From assembly GCA_000333855.2 (NCBI GenBank), contig CM007334.1:364634-428633 (forward strand): a stretch of 64,000 bases of DNA, written 5' to 3'. The notes below the pieces were generated by a model. It ran no database searches. It had not been told where the DNA came from and worked only from the letters and a program-made list of their open reading frames with translations. Every line of letters starts with the position of its first letter. Position 1 is the first letter of the stretch. Made by a program: the position numbers and the translations under genes. This document shows, piece by piece, positions 19,664 through 30,147 of the stretch. This stretch comes from Endotrypanum monterogeii (Eukaryota > Euglenozoa > Kinetoplastea > Trypanosomatida > Trypanosomatidae).

Positions 19664-19695
<32 letters not shown>
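19664..19695. repeat. (TA)n tract left of the gap
   Basis: 32 nt of alternating A and T, 92 bp before the 107-N gap. Confidence 0.9.
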
Positions 19696-19697
<2 letters not shown>

Positions 19698-19787
19698 CTT
19701 TTCGTTTTTTTGTTACTATAAGACTAGTCGTTTCGTTCTACCTACCTACCGTACCCGTTGTCTTCGTGTCGTAGGTACGTACCGACC

Positions 19788-19894
19788 NNNNNNNNNNNNN
19801 NNNNNNNNNNNNNNNNNNNNNNNNNNNNNNNNNNNNNNNNNNNNNNNNNNNNNNNNNNNNNNNNNNNNNNNNNNNNNNNNNNNNNNNNNNNNNN
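19788..19894. other. assembly gap (107 N)
   Basis: An unresolved run of N. A (TA)n tract abuts its right edge, and another ends about 90 bp to its left. Confidence 0.99.

Positions 19895-19924
<30 letters not shown>
19895..19924. repeat. (TA)n tract abutting the gap
   Basis: 30 nt of alternating T and A starting at the last N; its true length may be greater. Confidence 0.9.
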
Positions 19925-19926
<2 letters not shown>

Positions 19927-19961
19927 GTTTTTTTTTTTTTGCATAAAGCAATGCTTTGGTC

Positions 19962-21482
19962 TCACCTGAACCCCTTGGACTCTTGCTGGAAGTGACCCAC
20001 CATCGGTTGTCCTGCCCCCCCAAGCGCTGGCGCTGCGCGGGGGTCACTAGATCCATGCGCGAGACCCCGCATCGCCATGGCATCAGCCGGTGCGGCGAGT
20101 GGGGTGTACTCCTTGACGGTGATACCAAACTTCTTCTCGAACGCAAACTCGGCGAACTGGAAGATGTAGTCCTGGAAAACATCTCCGACAAGGCCGTCGT
20201 GCAGACAGAAATAATGCATCTGTGCATCGTGCAACGGGCGAGCGAGAGAGACGTACTCGGTCTGCCCGCTAATCATTTGCATTCGGCGATAGCGGTCGAG
20301 CTCGATACCAAAGTAGTCTAGCGTCTTCGTCGCCACACGGGTGGCGTGTCGTTTCACGTCTCGGTTCGACCAGTGCGCCATGCGGCGCTGATCAAACGTG
20401 CCGTAGTACTCGATTGCATACGAAGTTCCGGAGCCGAAAATGCCGAGAACCTTCTCCCCCATTGACGCCAGCTGCGAATCGCTTGGCGGCTTACCCGTGT
20501 ACAAGCTGTTGTGCAGACACAACGCGGAGCACAGAGATGGCAGGCACTGACTGAGAGCGCGGTGCGTCCAGATGGCCTTCATGTTGGGGAAGACGGTGTT
20601 GACAACGTCAGAGCTGAGAATGGCAAAGGGACTGTACAGCAACCACTGTGGGTTCAGCAGCCTATTTTTCGTTCCAAACGTTTGCAGCTCGATCGGATTG
20701 TCGATGGGGTCGAACTCTCGCGTCACAGGCTCCGAGAAGTGGCCACACCGCTGGTACCACTGGAACATCTCCATTACGCGACGCACCTCGTGGTACACCG
20801 GTAGCTGATCCTCCTCCAGGCACTCCAAGAGGTACTCGTCCAATCCATGAAGTAAGCCCCACGCGTACGACTGCGGTGTCATAAGATGCAAGGTGAGGTC
20901 GTCGTCGACTTGGTCCGCCTGTGGCACACGGACGCATAGGAAGTCGGGATGTAGGTACGAAAATCCACGGAAATTCTTGTGGAAGGAGTCGCGGCGCTCG
21001 ACGTCGGTGAGGAGAGAGGGAGATAAGGTGTCGCACTGACGCGGGGTGAGAAACAACCCTGAGCGAGCCAGCACATGCGCGGCCATGTGGCCATTCGATC
21101 GAGGCAGCCCCATCACCACAATTGGATTGTCGACAGGGGGGCCTTTGTCTATATCACTTCCGTTCAATCGGTAGACTTCCTCGACGGCGAGCCTCTGTGC
21201 CAGGGCGTTCGTCAGCCGCGAGCGTAGCAACCGACTACCATACTTGGTGGTTCCAGGCTTGTCTTGACATGCGCGACAAAGCTTTTTCCACCAGCGTGCG
21301 TGTGGCAAGTCGGCCTCGGATGGAACCGCTACATTGGCTGAGGTGCAGGCGTCAGTGACGATGGCCTCAAACTCGAAACTCTCCAATGCGGCGCGCGAGG
21401 AGAAGGTGTTGAGGAGTCGAACTGGCCACGACCCACCACGGACCACGTCACACACACCCGAAATTGATTTCAGTCCAATCAT
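19962..21482 (-). CDS. sulfotransferase-like protein with altered PAPS loop
   Basis: This 506-residue protein has the layout of the sulfotransferase superfamily, which moves sulfate from PAPS to an acceptor. The 5'-phosphosulfate loop position reads VVMGLPRSNGHMAAH (GLPRSNGH at 125-132), where active members have GLPRSGTT. The 3'-phosphate region is FPNMKAIWTHRALSQCLPS, keeping THR...S but lacking the usual Asp after Arg. Near the C-terminal end KTLDYFGIEL matches the family's closing helix. With both cofactor sites changed, activity is doubtful. The acceptor substrate and location are unknown. The ATG at 21482 was preferred; 75 further in-frame codons upstream are Lys/Ala-rich and read through a homopurine tract. 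The stop lies about 70 bases from the assembly gap, but the frame is intact. Confidence 0.75.
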   Translation of the reverse strand: MIGLKSISGVCDVVRGGSWPVRLLNTFSSRAALESFEFEAIVTDACTSANVAVPSEADLPHARWWKKLCRACQDKPGTTKYGSRLLRSRLTNALAQRLAVEEVYRLNGSDIDKGPPVDNPIVVMGLPRSNGHMAAHVLARSGLFLTPRQCDTLSPSLLTDVERRDSFHKNFRGFSYLHPDFLCVRVPQADQVDDDLTLHLMTPQSYAWGLLHGLDEYLLECLEEDQLPVYHEVRRVMEMFQWYQRCGHFSEPVTREFDPIDNPIELQTFGTKNRLLNPQWLLYSPFAILSSDVVNTVFPNMKAIWTHRALSQCLPSLCSALCLHNSLYTGKPPSDSQLASMGEKVLGIFGSGTSYAIEYYGTFDQRRMAHWSNRDVKRHATRVATKTLDYFGIELDRYRRMQMISGQTEYVSLARPLHDAQMHYFCLHDGLVGDVFQDYIFQFAEFAFEKKFGITVKEYTPLAAPADAMAMRGLAHGSSDPRAAPALGGAGQPMVGHFQQESKGFR

Positions 21483-22485
21483 CTTTTTTTTTCTTTTCTT
21501 TTCTGCTTCTTCTCTCGCGCCACTTGCCGCAGTGGCAGAAAGTGGTGCTGGTGTAGGACTTATTTGGCAATGCAACAGATATCTATTTTTTTTTCCTTTT
21601 GCGGCGCGCGCATCTGCAAGACTTTGGGCCTTTCGCACCCCTCTGTCCTTTTGACACGAACGCAAGTGTATCGATAAGAAAAAATATGCAAACGCCTTCA
21701 CAAGCACGCAAGCAGAAGAATGTGAGGAGGGAAAGACTTTCTACGTCGGCTAGTTCTCTGCCCAGTGGCCGCTCTCTACCACCGACAGGGCGAAGGGGAG
21801 GACCGCAGAAACGGCGGTGCCGCTGTATTGTGAATGCGGTCAATATCGGAGGAAATCAAGGCGATAAGAAAAACAATTAGGAAAAAAAAGGTTGCGATAG
21901 AGAAGGGGGAGAAGGACAGCGCTTGTGCTCCATGGTCACGAAAGCACATTCAGGTATATATCCGTTCAAAGACAGTATCACGGACTTTGTGGCGCGCGAC
22001 GAGTCACTGTACGGCTAGGGTAACCTTCTGTGCCTGCACGGTAGCACCCTCCCACAGCTTTACTTCGTCCAAGACCACCATCCCTCACCCTCGCCGTCGG
22101 AGTGTTTGCTCAGGTATCATGGAAAGCAGTGAAGGCGGATTACAGACGCTGTAGAGCATGTGTTACATCCTGCCCTCTCCCCCGATTCCCTCACCCTTGC
22201 GCCTTGACGTCAAGCCGACCCCCTAGCAGTTGCGAGGGCACGGAAAGAAAAAGACCACCGGACGCTTTTTCTTGCTAGCCAGAACAGCATTATGTTGCAG
22301 AAATGTTTCGCACCCCCCCCTGCGCTCCCTCACTCCGTAACCCTTGTTTTTTTTCTTTTAGCGTCCACGCAATACTATGGTTGCAATCTCTCTGGCAGGC
22401 GTGGGCTACAGATAACAAGAAACGCAAAGCTAATTACTGCCGCCGCCACGCCCCGCCTTCCCCCTCCTTGCCCACAACTAGATGG

Positions 22486-22505
22486 ATATATATATATATA
22501 TATAT
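22486..22505. repeat. (TA)n tract
   Basis: 20 nt of alternating A and T in the spacer between VTC1 and the sulfotransferase-like gene. Confidence 0.95.
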
Positions 22506-23066
22506 GGATGTAAAGAAAGAAAGGATTGACGAGCGGCTTATACGTCCCACCCCTCATTATTTTCTTTTCCCGCGCCATTTTCCCATCTTCTCCCTTTCAG
22601 ACGTCTTGACGTGGGTGTGTGGTGGAACTCCTCCCCACCTCCCTTGCGAAACACCAACCGCTCCAGCAATGATGCAAAAAAAAAAAAAGGAGAGAGCAGC
22701 CGAAGTGACACGCGAAAGATCACACAACCCTCCGTGACAACACACAAGTGAACAACGGTCAGGAGAAGAGAAACCGAAATTTAAAAATGTATACAAGACA
22801 CAAACTCACACTCGAAGACCAAAACACTGTCGAAGAAATGCACGTCGACCTGTGTCGGCATCACAACCACGGTGACGCAGCCCGCCAGGAAAAAAAAAAC
22901 GTCCTTTTTCCCTTCACTTTACCCGTACTGCTTCCCATCCTCCACTCCACTGTGCTTTCACAGGGCCACACCGGCGCCGGCACACCGAAGTACCCCCGCA
23001 TGATTGGTGTATGCAGAGGAGCATGCTTGTTACATGATGGGGCGGACACAGACACTAGCCGCTACA

Positions 23067-23087
23067 ATATATATATATATATATATA
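23067..23087. repeat. (TA)n tract
   Basis: 21 nt of alternating A and T in the same spacer as the tract at 22486. Confidence 0.95.
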
Positions 23088-23941
23088 AGGGGAAAGATGC
23101 GGGAGGGGGAAAAAAAGTCGTCCGCATAAGGACCAGTAACCAAACAGAGAGGAAACTTGAGAAAGACAGAGGGAATGGCAGGAGAGCAGAGAGGAAAAAA
23201 AAACAAGAAAAAAAGGCGAGCGTCTCATGAGTGCGTAGACGACAGAGAGCAAGGCAGGAACAGACCATTACACATCTACAAGAAAGAAGAAAACACACAA
23301 AGGGGAGAGGGAAGCAATATGGAACAAATAGGAATCCAAAGACGTCTTTTTTTTTCTTCCTGATTGAAAATGAAGGCAGCCTGCGAACCAATGATTTAAC
23401 TCAGGCCTGATTCCTTGCGAAAATGGACTGGTGTGTATTTGCATTAGTTTTTTCCGATGTGTAACCAAAGCTACATCTTGCCCCTCCTTCGCTCTCTGTT
23501 GAGGTAAACATTGGCCTCCTCTTATGCAAGGATCGATTTCCCCACCTCTCTCCCTCCCCCCTCCCCCCTTCCCCGCCTACCTGTGTGTGTGTGTGTGTGT
23601 GTGTTGCTCACGGTTCGTCTTCATCACGAGTGGCGCTCAGCTGAAACGGAGAACAAGGCAGAAAACACAGACGCAGAAATCGAGACAGACCTGTAGTAAA
23701 GGAGCAGCCAGCGGCTATTGCAGCAAAAGAGGCCCACCCGGCAACGTGAGAGCCCAAACTATCCCCCATCCACTTCTCAAAAAGCGAGAATACAAGAAAA
23801 AAAAGCGGGTAAGTTGGAAAAGTCGCCTAATTTCTTTTGCCGTTAGCAACCACACCATGGCGAAGTAGACCGTAATGAATAAAAAGCTTCCGAGGGATTT
23901 GTGAGGCTTCTCATTCGAATAGCCGATCTCCCCCATCACCA

Positions 23942-24478
23942 CTACGAAAAGCGTGTCGACTCCGAAGAAAAGACTACCGCCTGCGTGTACTGGCGCTGGA
24001 GTGAGAAAAGAGTCGCCAAAACCAACGCGGAGCCGAGTACAAGCACCAGCATGGTTGGGCCGCGCGTGTCGTCGTAGCGCATGGGCTCACGCATGTAGAT
24101 TTTGTTTGCGCGATCCCGGAAAATAAACAGCGAGTACACCATAAAAACAATCGAAACGGGGAGCAGAACCAGACCAGCAAGCTCTGCACCGTTACTCGTA
24201 GAGTCACCGAAGTTCAGCAGGGTCAGAGACATCAACCCTACCATCACAGAAATCGAGAGCCATTTCAGAAATGTCCTCTCATTCGCGAAGAAGGTCTTGG
24301 GGTCGATTTTCTGGGGCACACAAATACGCTTGTCGTTAACCGACCCGGTCAGATTACGGCCGCCCGGACCCTGCAGGCTCTCGTATTTGTCATCACCCTC
24401 ATCTTGACCTTCAGCCCACGGCTTCAGAGAACCGCCGACACAGCACAGGTACGAAAGACCGCGGCTAGTAGCGTCCAT
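23942..24478 (-). CDS. VTC1: vacuolar transporter chaperone 1 (VTC1)
   Basis: This 178-residue protein has the DUF202/VTC1 transmembrane domain. After a soluble N-terminus of about 60 residues comes the hallmark KTFFANERTFLKWL, then three hydrophobic segments (ISVMVGLMSLTLLNF, LAGLVLLPVSIVFMVYSLFIF, TMLVLVLGSALVLATLF). VTC1 is the small membrane subunit of the VTC complex, which makes polyphosphate from ATP and passes it into the acidocalcisome; VTC4 is the catalytic partner. The loop after segment 2 is basic (FRDRANKIY), as expected for polyphosphate handling. Length is close to other trypanosomatid VTC1 proteins. The start is an ATG with a strong T-rich tract just upstream. No partner gene of the complex is present in the window. 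Confidence 0.93.
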   Translation of the reverse strand: MDATSRGLSYLCCVGGSLKPWAEGQDEGDDKYESLQGPGGRNLTGSVNDKRICVPQKIDPKTFFANERTFLKWLSISVMVGLMSLTLLNFGDSTSNGAELAGLVLLPVSIVFMVYSLFIFRDRANKIYMREPMRYDDTRGPTMLVLVLGSALVLATLFSLQRQYTQAVVFSSESTRFS

Positions 24479-24744
24479 GGTTGCACAAAGATCGATAGGA
24501 AAAAAAAATAGAAATTGCTAAGCTGCTCTAGGGAACCGCTCAAAGCAGCTCGCACAGATGTATGGTGGTGCAGTGAAGACAACAGGCAATGATGTAGGCG
24601 TACAAACGACCTTTTGCGGACTTATGTATCTCTCTGTCGTTTAATTTTCCTTTTCGAGGGAGCGGACAGTAGCTCACTGCGTTCAGATGAGACGAGCAAG
24701 AAGAGCGAGGGAAAGGAATGGAAAATGAGTGAAAAGAAGGTCGA

Positions 24745-24803
<59 letters not shown>

Positions 24804-25203
24804 ATGTTACTTTCTCAGTTTTAGTGAGAACAGTTTGCATTGATCACCTTCGAAAGCTGCGCTTTTATACGGGGTATCAGTTTAACCGTAATGCATTCGC
24901 TGGCAGTCCAGGATACGGCTTGGTACCCTGAGTGACATGCATGTGCTTGATGCTCTCCTCCCCCCACCCTCCACCATCATCGCTGTACGCAAGCACACAC
25001 GCGGAAACCACAGCGAAAACCACGACAAAGCAAGGGTTAACCCCCGCAGGAATAGGGAGAAAAAGGATATGGAATCGACCTCGATAACCGAAAGCGGCGA
25101 ATTCAATGAAGAAAAAAAAGGAAAAAGTCAAGAACACCGCTCGTATTTGGGAAGGCTCACGAGACTGTTACCGACGCTAGCCATGTTGCAGGAAACCAAA
25201 CGA
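24479..25203. other. 0.7-kb spacer, no gene seen
   Basis: It holds the longest (TA)n run of the window (24749-24789, 41 nt), which passes directly into a (TG)n run. Confidence 0.65.
24749..24789. repeat. (TA)n tract, longest in the window
   Basis: 41 nt of alternating T and A, followed without a break by (TG)n. Confidence 0.95.
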
Positions 25204-25827
25204 CTACTCTTCGTTATTTGAAGGTGTCAAGGGCTGGCTATCGCTGTCCAGAGAAGCGATCAGCACAGATTGTGTGGGGTTGTGGGCCGCTAGGTAGTTG
25301 GTGGTGAACACGCCAGCTGTGATAGCAAAACGCCACAGCATAGTCCATGCCAAGTAACGGTGCAACGGAAGGCGCCAATGCAGAGCATTCTCAGCACCGT
25401 TCACCGCAAGGCTAATGAGATGTAGCAATACAACTACCAATGCCCCGGGAAAAACGAGAGAGTACATAAGAAATGGTACAGCTTTCCTATCCCCCTCTCC
25501 GCTACAGATCACCGACAGTGGCCACGGCAGAGAACGTAATACCGAAAGCTTTATTGCTGGACTCTGACCCAGAGCCACAGCCCGCGTGATCAAGGTGCTG
25601 TTAGAAAACACCATGGCACCTATGAAAAACGTAAATGTGAAGACATTTACCCAAAGGTTCTGAGTGACTAGAACTGCTGGGGCGCTACTGTTTACCACGG
25701 TGGACTTCTCCATGAAATAGCATGTGAAAAGCATCACGCAGTTCATTACACAAAAAGAAACAGCAAACGTGGGGCGCATAAGCACCTCAAGAAAGGAATC
25801 TGTTTCTGGGAGAGGACGAAACTCCAT
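25204..25827 (-). CDS. unknown small multi-pass membrane protein
   Basis: I do not recognise this 207-residue protein. It has about four hydrophobic segments: FAVSFCVMNCVMLFTCYFM, LWVNVFTFTFFIGAMVF, FLMYSLVFPGALVVVLLHLI and YLAWTMLWRFAITAGVF. The C-terminal 25 residues are polar and acidic. The in-frame codon at 25849-25851 is GTG and not ATG, so the first ATG (25827) is taken as start. It lies between VTC1 and COQ9, in DNA visibly richer in A and T than genes further from the strand switch. No enzyme motif is visible; location is unknown. Confidence 0.7.
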   Translation of the reverse strand: MEFRPLPETDSFLEVLMRPTFAVSFCVMNCVMLFTCYFMEKSTVVNSSAPAVLVTQNLWVNVFTFTFFIGAMVFSNSTLITRAVALGQSPAIKLSVLRSLPWPLSVICSGEGDRKAVPFLMYSLVFPGALVVVLLHLISLAVNGAENALHWRLPLHRYLAWTMLWRFAITAGVFTTNYLAAHNPTQSVLIASLDSDSQPLTPSNNEE

Positions 25828-27845
25828 TACGTTCTCCCTGAAGTAACGCACTTTGGTCGATCGGCTCAGAGAAAGAAGGTACTATGTGAGGGAATCACGA
25901 ACGACTCAATGAGGGCGCGTACGGAAGACAGGAACGTCAAAATGGTCAACTTGTCGGAGGCGTGGCGAGTAAAGTCAATTTTTCGTCAAAAGAAAAGGCC
26001 CATATGTGCCGACAAGAGTACAGACGCAAGTTAATGAGGCAGTGTACAGGAGCATGCACGAAAAGAAATTCAGTGGAAGACTACCCCACCCCGAAGTACT
26101 TGTGCTAACTTTAAAACCAAGAATGCCACAAGAAAGTTTTTCTTTTTTCCTAGCACAACCTCTAAGTGGACTCTTCCATTCGTTTGTATGGCCTTATTTG
26201 TCTCTTATTTCTCAGATATTCTTTACTTTCTTCGCATCATCTGTGTCTGTGTGTGTGTGTGTTTGTGTGTGGAAGGGCAAATAGTTTTAAGAGAGGTGGG
26301 AAGTACTATTTGGTGAATCAGTACATCGAGTCTGCTGAAAAGCGAGTCACTGGAGAAACTCTTACAGCATGGCCTGAAAAGGGGGGAGCAAGAAAAGCTC
26401 TATTTTCTTGTCACCTCAAACAGCCTCATAGACTCTTGTGGGAGAGTCGGAAACAGAAAAAAATACCAACAATACAAAAAAAAAACGTGACGGAGCCATG
26501 CTGCTAAACTTCAAGCTGAAATTTACAAAAGCAAATGAGTATTTGCTTTAAACATTCTTTCAGAGTTGATAGCAAACCTCAGCAGCACCGATACATGGCG
26601 CGCCTGTGAGGATGGGCTATTTGTTGCAACCGACCTGAAGAAACAGAGAAGCGAGTCTTTTTTCTTCTCTTTTCCTTGAATTCCTGCTAGACGGAGATCA
26701 ATGTACCAGATACAGAGGGCTGACAAGCGTCGACCATAAACGCTCCTAAAACGCAAATCACGACATTCGGGAGATTCACTCTTTTGCCTTTGGTTTGCGG
26801 GCACTATTCAACGCTCTGCTATTCAGTACGGTGCAGAAGGCTTATTACTAATGGCCACAATAATTCAGCGACTCCCGTCACCTAAAATAACGATCAAAGA
26901 GACGCCCGTTAGGTGTGGACATAAATCTTTTTCCTACGTAGCGTCGCTTCTTGAATGATAAACGGAGTCGAAATGATGCTTGGAGCATCCGACCTTTTCT
27001 GGAGTGTATTTTCTCTACACATAACACTGGATCATGGAGGCCCGAAATAATATGTCCGTACCAGCACCAGAAAGAACTGTATCGGAATGATAGCTGTTAT
27101 TGAGAGACCCAGCTCCTTGGTGCAGCTACCCCTGTTTCTATCTAGCGTGATATGTAGCTGAGCATTTTAATCCTCTGTAGCACACCGGGAAAGACTGAAA
27201 CAGACCGTCACCGAGGTACGCCTCACTTGGTTTCACAAAACATCACGGATTGGCTATTCATTTTTCGCAACTCTACACCCATGGGTACTGTTGAACTAAA
27301 GAGGAAAAATTGTGTGATGAAGGCGTCTGAACATCAAGTAGCATTGAACTTACAGGAAGTGAAATAAAGACCTCTAGCAATATCAAAGCTGTGAGCAGTG
27401 ATTGTATTTTCTCCCGAACGATGTCAGTAATACTTTACGAAGCATAAAGGCTCCTCATCCTTTAATCAAGGGATTGGCCTCTGTGATCATGCCCGCACCT
27501 ACAGATGAATAACGATTACACAAAGACGCAGTGTAGCATGAAAATGTGTTGATTCGAAATTAGGGAAATAGTGAAAAGAGTTATCAGGGTGGAATCATTG
27601 ATTGCGAACATGAAGAGATTTTGGGTAGGATACAGAAGAAATAATAAGTTCTTTGGCAGGATACCAAGCTGCTATGGAGGTAATCTGAAAAGTGAATGCC
27701 CTCCAATTCTATCACTTAGAATTGGCCAATCCCGTAAAGTAGAGAGGTAAACTTAAAAAAAAAACGAATGTGAAGACATTGAACTTGTGGGGGCAGCATG
27801 GACAGAGAAAAACAAAGCCTGAGGTCAGCAGCATGCTACAGTATA
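25828..27845. other. 2-kb spacer of unusual texture
   Basis: The left part has a (TG)n run (about 26248-26270) and an A-run. From about 26520 to 27740 there are almost no homopolymers or dinucleotide repeats, in contrast to nearly all other spacers here, and the DNA is AT-rich for this genome (24 G+C in 27301-27360 by hand count). No ATG-started frame of useful length exists and no tRNA box pair was found. It may be a long 3' UTR of COQ9, a decayed gene, or an unrecognised RNA gene. Confidence 0.5.
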
Positions 27846-28658
27846 TTAGAAAAACCTTTCGACTGCCGATTTCGTTAAAACCTGAGTATCAGATGCGTTC
27901 CGTGAGACGTCACCTAGCAAAGAAGTTGTGGCAGCCCCATACAAGACTGCGATCTGGGCTCGCTTACAGTACCACCCGATATTCAGCGCGGAGTGGCCAC
28001 CGTAGGGACCAGACGAGAGTGAAACACCTTGAAGGAAGCCCTTCAAAAAAGCGGAGGTCGGCGAAATATCCTTCGTACCAGCCTCTTGATACTGAATGCG
28101 GGATGCCATTGCCTTTGACTGAAGGATTTGCCGTGCTAACTCAAGCAACTCTGTGAGCTTTGCGACGCGCTCCATGTAGTAAGCTGTGGTGTCAACAAAC
28201 TCGGCCAAGTTGAGAATTGTGTAGGGCATGTTAGATGGTAGGTATTCGAGAGCAACAGCGCTGGGCCAGTGCTCTACCAAAGGTGTAAGTGACTTAACCT
28301 TCGATAAAATAGCTTGCTCCACAACATTCTGTTCTGTAGGTAGTAAAAGTCGATTTTGAACGAAGGAATTAACGTTCAAGTCAATTTTCTGGATTATTGA
28401 ATCTTTGTTGAAGGCAGATTCTAGTTGCTGTTGCACTTGTGCGTTTGTAGTTTTCACAATGTACTCAACGAGAGCAATAGGGAAGCCTCTGCTGAAAATT
28501 TGAGACAGCGTACGGTCGCTGATATCCTCGGATTCGAGTGATTTAAGAGATGCTATCAGGGCCGCGTTTGTGAAACCAGTGTTGCGGACATGTTTGGCTG
28601 CTTCAGACAATATTTTAGTGCGCAGCCCAGCCTGGGCCGGACTCAAAGCTGCACACAT
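27846..28658 (-). CDS. COQ9: ubiquinone biosynthesis protein COQ9
   Basis: This 270-residue protein fits COQ9, a lipid-binding mitochondrial protein that presents ubiquinone precursors to COQ7 in the matrix-side complex. The N-terminal helical part reads KHVRNTGFTNAALIASLKSL, followed by SQIFSRGFPIALVEYIV, as in the family (helix-turn-helix-like start, then RG-P). The C-terminal lipid-binding part includes YYMERVAKL and ALNIGWYCKRAQIAVLYGA, where the family has its W-x-RA...Y stretch. The start at 28658 is the first ATG after a pyrimidine-rich tract and AG near 28690; the frame continues 28 codons further but that part would lie beyond the acceptor. It is the first gene of the leftward cluster, next to the strand-switch region. 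Confidence 0.88.
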   Translation of the reverse strand: MCAALSPAQAGLRTKILSEAAKHVRNTGFTNAALIASLKSLESEDISDRTLSQIFSRGFPIALVEYIVKTTNAQVQQQLESAFNKDSIIQKIDLNVNSFVQNRLLLPTEQNVVEQAILSKVKSLTPLVEHWPSAVALEYLPSNMPYTILNLAEFVDTTAYYMERVAKLTELLELARQILQSKAMASRIQYQEAGTKDISPTSAFLKGFLQGVSLSSGPYGGHSALNIGWYCKRAQIAVLYGAATTSLLGDVSRNASDTQVLTKSAVERFF

Positions 28659-29068
28659 TGTTCTTTTAAAGACCACCTTTGTAATTTTGCTGTTATAATG
28701 AATAGCCGTGCAACACACAGAGCAAAGGGGGGAGCAAGACAACGAGTGGAGAAAATGAAACGAAACATGACCGTCCCGGAATGTTTCTCATCGCTTCTCT
28801 GGGTCCTTCTTTCACATCCTGTCTTTCTGAGTGAAGCTACATTCCGTTAGCGATGGCCGCTGTCACGTTGCATGCTGATTGACAGATGTTTCGTCCATCT
28901 AAATGTCCCGGAGTGATGGCGCCACTCGCTGAGGTTTAGTGCTGGTCTGCCTTTACGTTTCCGACGTATTTGGCCACACACAGATATCCACAGATCCTCT
29001 GCATCACACCCTCAGCTCAAAAGTTAAACAACGACGGGGTGAAGTCTTTGGAAAACTCCAGAACAACG

Positions 29069-29084
29069 CCCCCACTCCCCCCCC
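29069..29084 (-). promoter_or_regulatory. G-tract pointing to the leftward cluster
   Basis: On the minus strand it reads GGGGGGGGAGTGGGGG, that is G8 and G5 separated by AGT, about 410 bp upstream of the COQ9 start and oriented in its direction. Confidence 0.5.
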
Positions 29085-29225
29085 AAAAAAAATAGTGGGA
29101 TATAAGTGTGTGTAGGAAGACAAATGGGAAAGAAAGGATGGCCACATTTCAGTCGACCAGCCGTTACAGCCTTCACTGCAGCTTGTTCTTGTAAATATCA
29201 CGCAAAACGGCGGGGAAGCGTACCC

Positions 29226-29240
29226 GGGGGGGGGGGGGGG
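29226..29240 (+). promoter_or_regulatory. G15 run pointing to the rightward cluster
   Basis: Fifteen G on the + strand, about 1.06 kb upstream of the dynein ATG. G-runs of 9-15 oriented with transcription are reported at Trypanosoma brucei start regions; the role here is inferred. Confidence 0.5.
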
Positions 29241-30147
29241 AAGCATTTGTATAGAACCCGACCAAGAAGTTTTTTCTTCAAAGAATCATCTGACAAAGCC
29301 TACTATTCATGCATGAAACCGTTTTCGAATTTTCTCAGTGGACAAAAAACTTTGTTCTGTAAGTTTGAAGGGTTGTATACATTATCTATTGGCCTAGTGG
29401 TAACAGCGAACGATTATGAATTGGAAATGTATAGCGACAAAAGCCCCTTTTCCATTTTTTTGTGTCGATCACATAATCGCGACGGTGGATTCCACCGGCT
29501 GCGTAACTACAACGTTTTTTCACCACTTATAAAGTCGCCGGACTCAGTCCTACACTGATTCTATCGTGATCAAACCATGACCTCTTTTTGTTTCTTCTTT
29601 ATACGTGTACTTCCACAGAGAAGCGTTGCAGGAATGAGGCCGAAGAGCTGAGCCGTAAAGTCCTTGCACGCCTTTTTCGGGTACTCCATGACACGCAGCT
29701 TCATGCGCTGGAAAACTTAGATCAACGTCAATGGAAAAATGATGATGAGTGCATTCATAAGGCAGTGTTTTGTGGTTGAAGTGCATGGGATTTGTATAAC
29801 TGCACTAGACGCGTAAATCTCTTATTGCGTTTTACTCGGAGCTCTCAGCAACGTAGTTCTCCACGAACCGCCCGAAGCGGCTGCCTATCCGAGATAAAGA
29901 GTGAAACGCTTCTTGCCGAGCTTCAGCGAACCGTGCGAAAAAAAAAAAACTATTAATCACAGGCTTCCATATGAAATTGAGGTCACTTGTGTTTTTGTCC
30001 TTCGTCTACTAGAATCTCTTTTCCGCAACACGGCAGGAAACGCCATTCTCAACGACAAGACTGAATCCAAAAAGAGGGTCTAGAATCAGATGGTAGTAAC
30101 GACTAGAGGCATTTCCAAGTGTGGGGATGTCTTTTTATTGCCCGCTG

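Larger units (their letters stand above)
18813..19961. other. 1.15-kb spacer with assembly gap
   Basis: It holds (TG)n near 18892-18914, a hairpin GATGAC-TTCTC-GTCATC (19609-19625), (TA)n runs on both sides of the gap (19664-19695 and 19895-19924) and the gap itself. The roughly 90 bases just left of the gap have an odd, CTAC/GTAC-rich texture and may be unreliable sequence. No gene is seen. Confidence 0.55.
21483..23941. other. 2.5-kb spacer, no gene seen
   Basis: It contains (TA)n runs (22486-22505 and 23067-23087), A-runs and (TG)n near 23583-23604. Frames on both strands are low-complexity or chance frames. Confidence 0.6.

Noticed and set aside
19742..20227. leftward frame crossing the gap and overlapping the sulfotransferase-like gene
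   Set aside because: It reads through N and poly-Ile/Tyr from (TA)n; a shadow of the real gene in another frame.
26523..26804. 93-codon leftward frame in the repeat-poor spacer
   Set aside because: It starts with GTG and its only ATG is near the end; eukaryotic starts need ATG.
29385..29470. tRNA-like A box (TGGCCTAGTGG) in the strand-switch region
   Set aside because: No GGTTCGANTCC-type B box at the right distance and no cloverleaf stems; at most a relic.
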